Assembly (NCBI GenBank): GCA_900549445.1
Contig: UROS01000018.1
Coordinates: forward strand, 1-21,089
Reading direction: 5' to 3'
DNA length: 21,089 bases
Source of the DNA: an uncultured Porphyromonadaceae bacterium
GTDB taxonomy: Bacteria; Bacteroidota; Bacteroidia; Bacteroidales; Muribaculaceae
A program made the translations under genes and the position numbers. The notes under the pieces were generated by a model. It was not told the DNA's origin. It did not search any database and was given only the letters and a program-made list of their open reading frames with translations. Positions 1 through 6,982 of the stretch are shown here, piece after piece; the first letter of the stretch is position 1, and each line of letters opens with the position of its first letter.

Positions 1-473
1 TCCTGCTCCTTTACGGAGAATACCGCGACTTCTCGCAGTCGCTCATCATTCTCCTCAACATGCCCCTCGCCATGATTGGAGGCGTGCTGCTTCTGCGCAT
101 CACAACAGGAGAGCTCAACATTCCCGCCATCATTGGCTTTATCTCTCTGCTCGGCATAACTACCCGAAACGGCATGCTGCTGATTTCGCGTTACAACAAA
201 CTGCGCGACAGTAATGTAGCTCTTATAGAATGTGTGAGCCGCGGGTCAGCCGACCGCCTGAATCCCATTCTGATGACAGCACTCACCTCTGCGCTTGCGC
301 TCATACCGCTCGCCGTCACGGGCGACCGTCCGGGCAACGAAATACAGTCGCCCCTGGCCATCGTGATACTCGGCGGCCTGATATCCTCCACCGCACTGAA
401 TATTTTCGTCATACCTCTCGTTTACTATCTCAGAGAAAAGCATAGAAAACCCCAAAGACATGAAACTGACTAA
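1..473 (+). CDS. RND heavy-metal efflux pump, CusA/CzcA family, C-terminal part
   Basis: Only the last 156 codons are present; the reading frame is open from base 3 and the start lies left of the window. The visible part matches the final membrane region of inner-membrane RND pumps. A segment reading LNMPLAMIGG is followed by the conserved GFISLLGITTRNGMLLISRY stretch, then a helix around MTALTSALALIPLAV, a PLAIVILGGLISST segment and a last helix before a short basic tail. In the CusA/CzcA (HME) subfamily such pumps export monovalent or divalent metal cations from periplasm and cytoplasm by proton antiport, with a periplasmic adaptor and a TolC-like channel. The next gene overlaps by 14 bases and encodes such a channel, so this is the end of an efflux operon; the adaptor is probably upstream. 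The TRNGMLL variant favours the metal subfamily over drug RND pumps, but the substrate cannot be told from this fragment. Confidence 0.9.
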   Translation, partial: LLLYGEYRDFSQSLIILLNMPLAMIGGVLLLRITTGELNIPAIIGFISLLGITTRNGMLLISRYNKLRDSNVALIECVSRGSADRLNPILMTALTSALALIPLAVTGDRPGNEIQSPLAIVILGGLISSTALNIFVIPLVYYLREKHRKPQRHETD

Positions 474-1659
474 GAAACTACTGACACTTTCTGCAGCGGC
501 CGTGGTGTGCACAGCCACCGCACATGCCGATAATTTCTCCGATATCCTGAACTACATCACGGCCTCAAGCCCGGAACTGAAAGCCGCCGTTGCCGCCAAT
601 CGCGCCACAGTCGAGGAGATGCGTGCCGAAAACAATCTTGCCGACCCGGAAGTGGAATTCAGTCGCGTATGGGGCACAAGGCCCGAATTCGGCAACAAAT
701 GGAGCCTCGACGTCTCGCAGTCGTTCGACTGGCCCGGAGTATACAAAGCTCGTTCTCGCGCGGTACGCGCCACTGAGAATTCGCTCAACTTCCTACACGA
801 CAGCAAGATAATAGAAACCCGCATGAATGCCCGGCTGCTGCTTATTGAATACGTGAACTGCAGGAAAAACATCGCCGCTCTCGAAGTCATACATGACAAA
901 TATTCAAATCTGAGCGACATATACCGTAAGGCGCTCGAAAAGCAGGAAGTAACACGGCTCGAATACAACAAAACCGTTATCGAGCATATGACAATCGATG
1001 CCGAGCTCGCCGCCGCCAAAGGCAAACTTGAGTCGCTTAAAGCCTCCGTCGAAGCCATGTGCGGAGGTTCCATTCCTTCAGGAATGCTCGATTCGCTTAC
1101 AGAATATCCCGAACCTGATCTGAGCATACTCGCCATGAAGGAAGACGAACTACGCGCCTACATACTCGAACGCGACCCCGGAGTTGCGGCAGCGCGTGCC
1201 TCGGCAGAAGCCTCCGGAGCACTCGCTTCGGCAGCCAGACGAAGCCGGTTGCCCGGATTCTCGGTAGGCTTCGCTCATGAGACCGAGGGAGATGAGAATT
1301 TCAACGGTTTTTCACTCGGAATAACCCTGCCCTTCTTCTCTCAGCGCCACAAAACTCAGGCAGCAACGCTGCAGGCGGAAAGCATAGGGTTTGAAAACGA
1401 CGCGGCCGTATCATCGCGTCTGGCGGAATACATATCCGCCCGTGCCCGAGCCATGGCTGCATCGGAGGCCATAGAGGCTTACCGTCCGGTCGTCACCGAC
1501 GAGAATTTCGAGCTTCTTCAGAAAGCGCTCGACGGCGGTCAGATTTCATTGCTCGACTTCATTCAGGAAGAAAATTATTTCCTGCGCGCCCGCCAAAGCT
1601 ATCTCGACGCCCAGTTTGACTATCACACTGCACTGGCCGAACTCATGCGCTATGAATAA
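460..1659 (+). CDS. TolC-family outer membrane efflux protein (CusC/CzcC-like)
   Basis: This 399-residue protein should form the outer membrane channel of the tripartite efflux system whose pump gene overlaps it by 14 bases. A Sec signal peptide is visible at residues 1-24 (KK-rich start, hydrophobic core, likely cleavage after AHA), with no lipobox. The mature part has two TolC repeats rich in coiled-coil helix. The first begins SDILNYITASSPELKAA, where the SPELKAA motif is typical of OEP repeats, and contains the DPEVEFSRVWG and SQSFDWPG strands. The second contains RDPGVAAARASAEA, then SVGFAHE and LGITLPFF strands, then the closing LDGGQISLLDFIQEENYFL helix. The length is slightly short for the family (usually 400-480). 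ATG at 460 is chosen because it gives the signal peptide directly. Expression is probably as part of the upstream operon, because no promoter is apparent in the overlap. Confidence 0.9.
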   Translation: MKLTKKLLTLSAAAVVCTATAHADNFSDILNYITASSPELKAAVAANRATVEEMRAENNLADPEVEFSRVWGTRPEFGNKWSLDVSQSFDWPGVYKARSRAVRATENSLNFLHDSKIIETRMNARLLLIEYVNCRKNIAALEVIHDKYSNLSDIYRKALEKQEVTRLEYNKTVIEHMTIDAELAAAKGKLESLKASVEAMCGGSIPSGMLDSLTEYPEPDLSILAMKEDELRAYILERDPGVAAARASAEASGALASAARRSRLPGFSVGFAHETEGDENFNGFSLGITLPFFSQRHKTQAATLQAESIGFENDAAVSSRLAEYISARARAMAASEAIEAYRPVVTDENFELLQKALDGGQISLLDFIQEENYFLRARQSYLDAQFDYHTALAELMRYE

Positions 1660-1730
1660 TCCGCCCGACAGTCCATATTACCTTGTTTACCCGGATTGCT
1701 ACCATAATTCTCGATTTTGTATCAGGAGAC

Positions 1731-1761
1731 TTTATATACTGCAGAATTTTAATTTACTTTG
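1731..1761 (+). promoter_or_regulatory. Possible Bacteroidetes-type promoter of the AraC-family gene
   Basis: TTACTTTG at 1754-1761 matches seven of eight positions of the Bacteroidetes -7 consensus TAnnTTTG. A TTTA element at 1731-1734 lies 19 bases upstream, where the -33 TTTG box is expected. The start codon follows 25 bases later at 1787. Both boxes are imperfect, so this is a weak assignment. Confidence 0.35.
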
Positions 1762-1786
1762 CAGTGTCACCGCAAGATAATGAATT

Positions 1787-2702
1787 ATGACTAACGAAAA
1801 CGACATATTAATCATAGACTCAATCGAGGATTACAACCGTTTTTTCGGATTCGAGACGCGCCATCCGCTCATCGGAGTGGTTAATTTTAAAAATCAGTTG
1901 CCTCAGCCTTCATACCGAATGATGATGGGGGGTTTACGCTCTTTTTCTGAAAAAGACAAAAGGGTGCATAATAAACTACGGAAAGACTAAATACGATTTC
2001 GACGAGCAGACAGTGGTTTGCGTCGCCCCCGGCCAGATAATGGGAGTCCGCCGAATTGAGGATGGCCCCGTGCCCGACGCCGTCGGACTTCTGTTTCACC
2101 CCGATTTTCTGCACCGTACCCCGCTGGCTCAGCAAATAAAGCAATATTCCTTCTTCTCCTACGCCTCCAACGAGGCACTGCATCTTTCAGCTGAGGAGAC
2201 ACGGATAATGGAAGACAATCTTGAGAAAGTGGTGCGGGAACTCCAGCACCCGATCGACAAATTCACCAAATCGCTCATCATTTCCTATATAGAGGTCATA
2301 CTCAACTACTGCATGCGCTTTTACGAGCGGCAGTTCGTGAAACGCGAAGAACTGAACCACGACACTCTGTCGAAATTCGAAAGTCTGCTCGACGATTATA
2401 TTTACTCCGGCAAAGCTACGACTGAAGGTGTGCCTACCGTAAAATATTTTGCCGATAAGATCTGCCTTTCGGCGAATTATTTCGGCGATATGGTCAAACA
2501 GATCACAGGAAAGACCGCTCAGGAATACATCCAGCTAAAAATGCTCGCAGCAGCCAAAGAGCGGCTTCTTGATCCGAACTGCAACGTGAAGCAGATTGCG
2601 GAATCGCTCGGATTTCAGTATCCGCAGCACTTTGTAAGGTTCTTCAAACGTCTCGCTGGCTGCACGCCGAAAGAATTCAGAGAGAAAGCTATAGCTTCGT
2701 AA
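1787..2702 (+). pseudogene. AraC-family transcriptional regulator interrupted by a +1 frameshift
   Basis: The product, if intact, would be a 304-residue AraC-family regulator, a normal length for the Bacteroidetes type. The N-terminal part (frame from ATG 1787) reads IDSIEDYNRFFGFETRHPL and then PSYRMMMG, typical of the ligand-sensing half of these proteins. It then runs out of frame and stops at 1990. The continuation is in the next frame, open from 1926: VYALFLKKTKG, NYGKTKYDFDEQ and VVCVAPGQIMG, all expected for the family, and then the helical linker. The C-terminal 95 or so residues are a complete double helix-turn-helix domain (VKYFADKICLSANYFGDMVK; then IAESLGFQYPQHFVRFFKRL and the closing GCTPKEFRE). 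The two frames join if one G is removed from the six-G run at 1927-1932. An internal ATG at 2040 (or GTG 2013) could start a DNA-binding fragment. Its position behind an efflux operon suggests a role there, but that is inference. A sequencing error or phase variation cannot be excluded. Confidence 0.8.
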
Positions 2703-2719
2703 TATCACCCCCATACCAT

Positions 2720-2772
2720 ATCATTACAGCAGGCGCGATACCGGCTCAAAGGTATCGCGCCTGCTGTATGAT
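2720..2772. terminator. Strong hairpin between convergent genes, probable bidirectional terminator
   Basis: Arms 2726-2742 (ACAGCAGGCGCGATACC) and 2751-2767 are exact reverse complements over 17 bases with an 8-base loop. The stem extends by a further five pairs (2720-2724 with 2768-2772) past a single bulged T at 2725. It sits between the converging ends of the AraC-family gene (+) and the Dabb gene (-). There is no good T-tract on the + side, so intrinsic termination is inferred from position and stem strength. Confidence 0.7.
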
Positions 2773-2789
2773 ACGGATTCTCGGAGGTA

Positions 2790-3083
2790 TCAGAACTCGT
2801 AATCGACACATGCCCGGGCTTCCTTATGCCCGGCGAGCAGTCCGGCTGCCGCAACGTGGGCGGGATGACGGGCGTAGACCTCCACGTCAGCCATCGTTGG
2901 AACCACAGCGGTAAGCACAACAGTCCATTCCTCGGCAGGATTTTCGTTTATACCTACTTCCATGGAGCGGAGGACGCTTATCTGTTCCGGAAGTCTCAAT
3001 AATGCGGCTTTGAATTCCTCGGCCACGCGGCGGCGCTCCGTTTCATCGCCGCCAAGTTTGAACATAACGATATGTTTTACCAT
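2790..3083 (-). CDS. Dabb (stress-responsive alpha/beta-barrel) domain protein
   Basis: This small 97-residue protein is built of one Dabb domain, a ferredoxin-like dimeric alpha/beta barrel. It opens with VKHIVMFKL, the classic first strand with its conserved HIV/HxV core. An amphipathic helix follows (RRVAEEFKAALLRLP), then the SVLRSMEVGINENP strand, the WTVVLTAVVPTMADVEVYARHPAHV segment with the YxxHPxH signature, and the closing EARACVDYEF strand. Family members are found in bacteria and plants as stress-induced proteins or small cyclases/decarboxylases; most bacterial ones have no assigned reaction. It is the last gene of the minus-strand operon, starting two bases after the stop of the nucleotidase gene, and is followed by the strong hairpin at 2720-2772. 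No signal peptide is present, so it should be cytoplasmic. Confidence 0.85.
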   Translation of the reverse strand: MVKHIVMFKLGGDETERRRVAEEFKAALLRLPEQISVLRSMEVGINENPAEEWTVVLTAVVPTMADVEVYARHPAHVAAAGLLAGHKEARACVDYEF

Positions 3084-3085
3084 AA

Positions 3086-4606
3086 TTACATAAATGTCAT
3101 TCGGTTGGTTTTATCGGGATTGTCGAGCAGGGCGTTCAGCTTGCCCTGCGAGATATAGTCAATGAGTGTAGTGTAAAGCACCTCTTTACTCTTAGCTAAC
3201 TCAACGCCCCGGGTAAGCGGGGACATGTAGTCGTTGCCGGCAGCAAGATAGTCGATAGTGGCGAGGCGGTAGGTCTTGTCAGGGTCAACAGGCGTACCGT
3301 TGATTTCCGCACTGTTAATCTCGCGTGTGTTCGGATCGTAGAGCACACGCACGTTTTTCGACACACCGTTGCCGTCCTGCGACGCCATAACCTTGAAGTT
3401 GTCCAGAAGATCTTTGCCCTTTATCTCCAGCACCACCACTGAATTGTCAAAAGGCGCTATGTCGATGATTTCGCCTTTCGTTATCTTACCCTTTGCGAGG
3501 TCGGTGCGGATTCCACCCTTGTTCATTATCGACAGGTCTACCGGCTTACCGCAGATTTCCTCTCCGCGCATCATCACGAAGTCGCTCAGCAGATTGAGCA
3601 TCTCGGGACTCTTCCGTCCGAATTCGTACGGAGATTCTCCGATAACCTCGTTTCGCATCTTCTCTACCTTTTCGCGGTAAGGCTTGATGATAGCCTCAGC
3701 GTTGGGGTCAAGACGGTCGTCGAGGCGGCTGTCGACAGGTATGAGTTGTGCCTTCACCTCCCTGGTGTCGAGATCAATGTCGATTTCGCCGAGATAGGTA
3801 CCCGACGAGCCGGTCTGGAGCACGCTGATAGTGTCGCCTGCTGCGTTCGGCACCCGCCAGGTCGGAGTGGAGCGGTCGTTGGGATCGACCACGGTGTGGG
3901 AATGGCCGCCAATGATCACGTCGATGTCCTTCGAAGCGGCAGCGAGCTTCAGGTCGTCGTAGTCCTTGTCGTTTTCATAGCCTATATGGGTTATCGCAAT
4001 CACCATGTCGGCACCTTCTGTCTTCAGTCTGGCGGCCTCTTCATTGGCGGCTTTCACGGCGTCGATGTACTTGATACCTTCGTAGTTGTCGGCGCTGACG
4101 ATTCCCTCGGGATTGAGGTTTATGCCGATGAAGCCTACCTTCTTGCCATTGAATTCCTTCATTACCGATGGCACGAAAAGTCCTTCGAGCGGGGTTCCGG
4201 TCATATCGTAGTTGGTGGAGAGGCGGGTGGCGTTGAGCTGCTTCCACTCTCGGGCAAGCACGTCGAGCCCTTTATCGAACTCGTGATTTCCGAGAATCTG
4301 TATGTCGTAACCGAGGTCGTTCATCATCTTACGCTCCACCTCGCCGGAAAACAGAGTATAGTAGAGTGAACCCTGTACGGCGTCGCCGGCATCGACGAGC
4401 ACCACGTTGTCACGCACACTGCGTATGCTGTCAATCAGCGCCCTGCGGCGCACGATTCCTCCCTTGTCATGGCGGTCGGGGTCAATCTGCGAATGGGTGT
4501 CGTTGGTGTGCAGAATCACCAGATGATCCGAATCGGCCTCTTTCGGAGTACAGGCGGTTATTATGGCCGCCAGAAGCAGAAAAAGATGAAGTTTGGTTAT
4601 TTTCAT
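3086..4606 (-). CDS. UshA-like 5'-nucleotidase/metallophosphatase lipoprotein
   Basis: A 506-residue secreted phosphoesterase of the UshA type, expected to hydrolyse nucleotides or related phosphate esters outside the cytoplasm. Residues 1-19 form a lipoprotein signal (hydrophobic run ending ITAC, lipidation at C19). The acidic residues soon after C19 (KEADSD) resemble surface-export signals of Bacteroidetes lipoproteins. The calcineurin-like domain shows the metal ligands in order: HTNDTH (D36, H38), VDAGDAVQGS, ILGNHEFDKG, AITHIG and GGHSHT. The C-terminal 5'-nucleotidase domain begins near IGESPYEFGRKSPEMLNLLSD, includes MNKGGIRTDLAKGKITKGEI and ends with the LATIDYLAAGNDYM segment that holds the substrate stack. 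Both domains are in one polypeptide, whereas many Bacteroides encode them as two adjacent genes (recollection). Its ATG shares one base with the queE stop (TAATG), so it is translationally coupled to the queuosine genes. The natural substrate is not known. Confidence 0.88.
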   Translation of the reverse strand: MKITKLHLFLLLAAIITACTPKEADSDHLVILHTNDTHSQIDPDRHDKGGIVRRRALIDSIRSVRDNVVLVDAGDAVQGSLYYTLFSGEVERKMMNDLGYDIQILGNHEFDKGLDVLAREWKQLNATRLSTNYDMTGTPLEGLFVPSVMKEFNGKKVGFIGINLNPEGIVSADNYEGIKYIDAVKAANEEAARLKTEGADMVIAITHIGYENDKDYDDLKLAAASKDIDVIIGGHSHTVVDPNDRSTPTWRVPNAAGDTISVLQTGSSGTYLGEIDIDLDTREVKAQLIPVDSRLDDRLDPNAEAIIKPYREKVEKMRNEVIGESPYEFGRKSPEMLNLLSDFVMMRGEEICGKPVDLSIMNKGGIRTDLAKGKITKGEIIDIAPFDNSVVVLEIKGKDLLDNFKVMASQDGNGVSKNVRVLYDPNTREINSAEINGTPVDPDKTYRLATIDYLAAGNDYMSPLTRGVELAKSKEVLYTTLIDYISQGKLNALLDNPDKTNRMTFM

Positions 4607-5199
4607 TACGGTATGTTGATTATTTTATGAATCTGAAGCGAAAGACTCCACCGCGGATGACCGAGCACGTAGTCTGTCACCTCTTCTATGTTCTGTCCGG
4701 AACAAGGTTGCAGATAGTAACGTGCCGCTTCCGGCAGACGATCAGCCTGCGCCTCCACGTCTTGCCCGGTATATACAATTTTCAGTTCGTCTATGCGGTC
4801 GAGCACAACCCGGGCCTCTTCCGGAACTGACACTGCGGCATCTTTAGGCGAACAGGTTATCCAGTCGATGCCAGGGGGTAACGGACGGGTGCCGTTCGTT
4901 TCCACATGAACGGTGAAACCGACGGCGTGGAGGGCGTCGACCATCGCGGTGTCGAGCTGGAGCGAAGGCTCACCACCCGTTATTATAATATGGCGTGAAG
5001 GAAAACAGTTCACTTCCGCAAGGATTTCGTCAAGTGTCATGGAACGGCCGACGGAGTGATCAGTGTCGCAGAAACCGCACTTTAGATTGCATCCGCTCAG
5101 CCGCAGAAACACGGCAGGTGTGCCCGCAAAGGCACCTTCGCCCTGCAGCGAATAAAAAATCTCGTTGACCCGGTATTTTCTGTCAGAGGTCGCGCTCAT
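4606..5199 (-). CDS. queE: 7-carboxy-7-deazaguanine synthase QueE
   Basis: This radical SAM enzyme converts 6-carboxytetrahydropterin to 7-carboxy-7-deazaguanine, the ring-contraction step of preQ0/queuosine synthesis. The 197-residue protein starts with the substrate loop VNEIFYSLQGEGAFAGTPAVFLRLSGCNLKC. The iron-sulfur cluster motif is CNLKCGFC (C37, C41, C44), the canonical CX3CX2C spacing. HIIITGGEPSLQ is the SAM-binding glycine motif, and VHVETNGT and WITCSPK are further conserved strands. The length fits the short QueE class. It overlaps the upstream queD by 17 bases and touches the downstream nucleotidase by one base, so the three are co-translated. No preQ1 riboswitch can precede it, because it starts inside queD. 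Confidence 0.95.
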   Translation of the reverse strand: MSATSDRKYRVNEIFYSLQGEGAFAGTPAVFLRLSGCNLKCGFCDTDHSVGRSMTLDEILAEVNCFPSRHIIITGGEPSLQLDTAMVDALHAVGFTVHVETNGTRPLPPGIDWITCSPKDAAVSVPEEARVVLDRIDELKIVYTGQDVEAQADRLPEAARYYLQPCSGQNIEEVTDYVLGHPRWSLSLQIHKIINIP

Positions 5200-5518
5200 A
5201 ACTTGCTATGTTTCCTTCGCTCTCCTGCACGTCGACGCGCCAGCACGTAGGGATCTGCTCGCACACCCACCGCGCAATATTTTCCGCCGTGGGGTTGAAC
5301 GGGAGCACGTCGTTGAAATTAGCATGGTCGAGCAGACCGGTTATATGGCGTTTTATCACGGTAAAATCCTCCACCATCCCCTCCGGATTCAGACGTTCCG
5401 ACTTGCAGTGGACGGTTATAATCCAATTGTGGCCATGGAGCGACGTGCATTTGCTCTCGTATGGCAGATTCAGCCGGTGAGAGCCGGATATTTCAATGCG
5501 TTTGGATATATAATACAT
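5183..5518 (-). CDS. queD: 6-carboxytetrahydropterin synthase QueD
   Basis: QueD makes 6-carboxy-5,6,7,8-tetrahydropterin from 7,8-dihydroneopterin triphosphate, the substrate used by the adjacent QueE. The 111-residue length is typical. The zinc ligands are H14 (SGSHRL) and H28 and H30 (SLHGHNW), and the catalytic cysteine is C24 in CTSLHGH. The later GMVEDFTVIK and LDHANFNDV segments and the PTAENIARWV helix carry the conserved Asp/His and Glu residues of the family. The alternative, 6-pyruvoyltetrahydropterin synthase of biopterin synthesis, is made unlikely by the overlap with queE. The gene starts 12 bases after the cca stop and has no visible promoter of its own. The other pathway genes (folE, queC, queF) are not in the window. 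Confidence 0.95.
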   Translation of the reverse strand: MYYISKRIEISGSHRLNLPYESKCTSLHGHNWIITVHCKSERLNPEGMVEDFTVIKRHITGLLDHANFNDVLPFNPTAENIARWVCEQIPTCWRVDVQESEGNIASYERDL

Positions 5519-5530
5519 ACTAATTTATTG

Positions 5531-6955
5531 TCAGTTGCCTTCAACGGGCGTAAGTCCTTTTTCTGCGCCGAGGCGGAGCATCATCTCACGGGCTTCGGCG
5601 TGGTCGTTTCCAATGATACCGTCGAGAATGGCGTCTTTTATAGCCTGTTTGATCTCACCTACAACCGGGGAACCCCCTATGCCGAATGTCCGCATGATTT
5701 CCAGACCGTCGACCGGTGGCTGGAAACACCTTATTTCGTCGCGCTGGTTAAGGTCGACAATTTTCTGGCGCACGAGGGCGAAATTGTCGAGAAACCTTCT
5801 CACCTTCTCTTGGTTTTTCGAGGTAATGTCAGCCTCGCAGAGCATCATGAGATCCTCGAGATCCTCCCCGGCATCGTTTATGAGCCTCCGCACGGCGGAA
5901 TCAGTCACTTCCTCCTCCACGAGAGCTATCGGACGCATGTGGAGTTCCACGAGCTTCGCCACGTATTTCATCTTTTCGTTCAGCGGCAGCTTCATCTCGC
6001 GGAAAATGCGCGGCACGAGCTTCCCGCCTATAAAATTATGATTGTGGAAAGTCCACCCCACACGGTCGTCCCAGCGTTTGGTGACGGGTTTTGCAATGTC
6101 GTGCATGAGCGCAGCCCAGCGGAGCCACACGTTGTCGGATTTTTCCGCCACTTTGTCGAGCACTTCGAGCGTATGGGCGAAATTATCCTTATGACCGCGG
6201 CCGTGAACCACTTCTACGCCGTTAAGAGCCTCGAGTTCCGGAAATATAATTTTAAGGAGTCCGGATTCCGAAAGCAACCTCCACCCTCTCGACGGTCGGC
6301 GCGATGCCATTATTTTCATAAGCTCGTCGGCAATCCGCTCGCGAGAAATTATGCGTATACGCTCGGCGTTGGCTGAAATAGCCTCGAAGGTTTCGGGAAA
6401 TATGTCGAACTCGAGCTGAGTGGCGAAACGGATTGCGCGCATCATCCGAAGCGGATCGTCGCTGAAAGTCACCCCCGGGTCGAGAGGTGTACGGATTATA
6501 CGGCGCTCCAGGTCTCCCTGTCCGTCGTACATATCCACCAGTGTGCCGAAATCATCACTGTTTACCTGCAGCGCCATAGCGTTGATGGTGAAGTCTCGGC
6601 GCGATATATCCTCCTCAAGAGTGCCGTTCTCCACAATAGGCTTTCGCGAGTCAGCCCGATAGGATTCACGGCGCGCGCCTACGAATTCAAGTTCGAGGTC
6701 GCGGCGTTTCACCTGCGCCGTTCCGAAATTACGGAACACGTGGAGCGACGTACCTTTACCTAACCGGCGCGCAACTGCTCCGGCGAGATCTATTCCGCTC
6801 CCGACTGTCACGAAATCAATATCTTTGGAGTGGCGGTTGAGAAACAGATCTCTCACGTAACCGCCTACAGTATAGCAAGGCAGACCGAGTTCATCGGCCG
6901 CCTCGCCAACCTTATGAAATATTTCAGTATCTATTTTTTTTGCGATAGGATGCAT
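5531..6955 (-). CDS. cca: CCA tRNA nucleotidyltransferase with HD domain
   Basis: This 474-residue enzyme should add or repair the 3'-terminal CCA of tRNAs. The class II nucleotidyltransferase head has YTVGGYVRDLFL (GG at 31-32, RD at 35-36) and the metal-binding D45-I-D47 in SKDIDFV. The neck region includes RRDFTINAMAL, DPLRMMRAIRFATQLEFDI (the RRxxRF-like element that supports the nucleotide) and ERIADELMKI. A C-terminal HD domain is present, with FAHTLEVLDKV and WAALMHDIAKP followed by FHNHNFIGG. HD-bearing members of this family can show phosphatase or phosphodiesterase activity in addition to CCA addition. The gene begins 27 bases after the peptidase stop. The ATG at 6955 gives the family's usual short N-terminal helix before the GG motif. 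A pcnB-like poly(A) polymerase is less likely given the HD domain and motif set. Confidence 0.94.
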   Translation of the reverse strand: MHPIAKKIDTEIFHKVGEAADELGLPCYTVGGYVRDLFLNRHSKDIDFVTVGSGIDLAGAVARRLGKGTSLHVFRNFGTAQVKRRDLELEFVGARRESYRADSRKPIVENGTLEEDISRRDFTINAMALQVNSDDFGTLVDMYDGQGDLERRIIRTPLDPGVTFSDDPLRMMRAIRFATQLEFDIFPETFEAISANAERIRIISRERIADELMKIMASRRPSRGWRLLSESGLLKIIFPELEALNGVEVVHGRGHKDNFAHTLEVLDKVAEKSDNVWLRWAALMHDIAKPVTKRWDDRVGWTFHNHNFIGGKLVPRIFREMKLPLNEKMKYVAKLVELHMRPIALVEEEVTDSAVRRLINDAGEDLEDLMMLCEADITSKNQEKVRRFLDNFALVRQKIVDLNQRDEIRCFQPPVDGLEIMRTFGIGGSPVVGEIKQAIKDAILDGIIGNDHAEAREMMLRLGAEKGLTPVEGN

Positions 6956-6982
6956 AATGCGATAATGAGACGAAAATAACGG

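Noticed and set aside
1933..2050. Programmed +1 ribosomal frameshift as an explanation for the split AraC gene
   Set aside because: There is no prfB-like stop and stimulator at the joint and no known programmed shift in this family. A one-base homopolymer change explains it more simply.
5510..5535. preQ1 riboswitch before queD
   Set aside because: Only 12 bases separate the cca stop from the queD start, which is too short for the aptamer, and the genes are co-transcribed from far upstream.
5165..6376. 403-codon open frame on the + strand across queD and cca
   Set aside because: It is antisense to two genes with complete catalytic motifs and has no recognisable domain of its own. Long antisense frames are common opposite genes of this codon bias.
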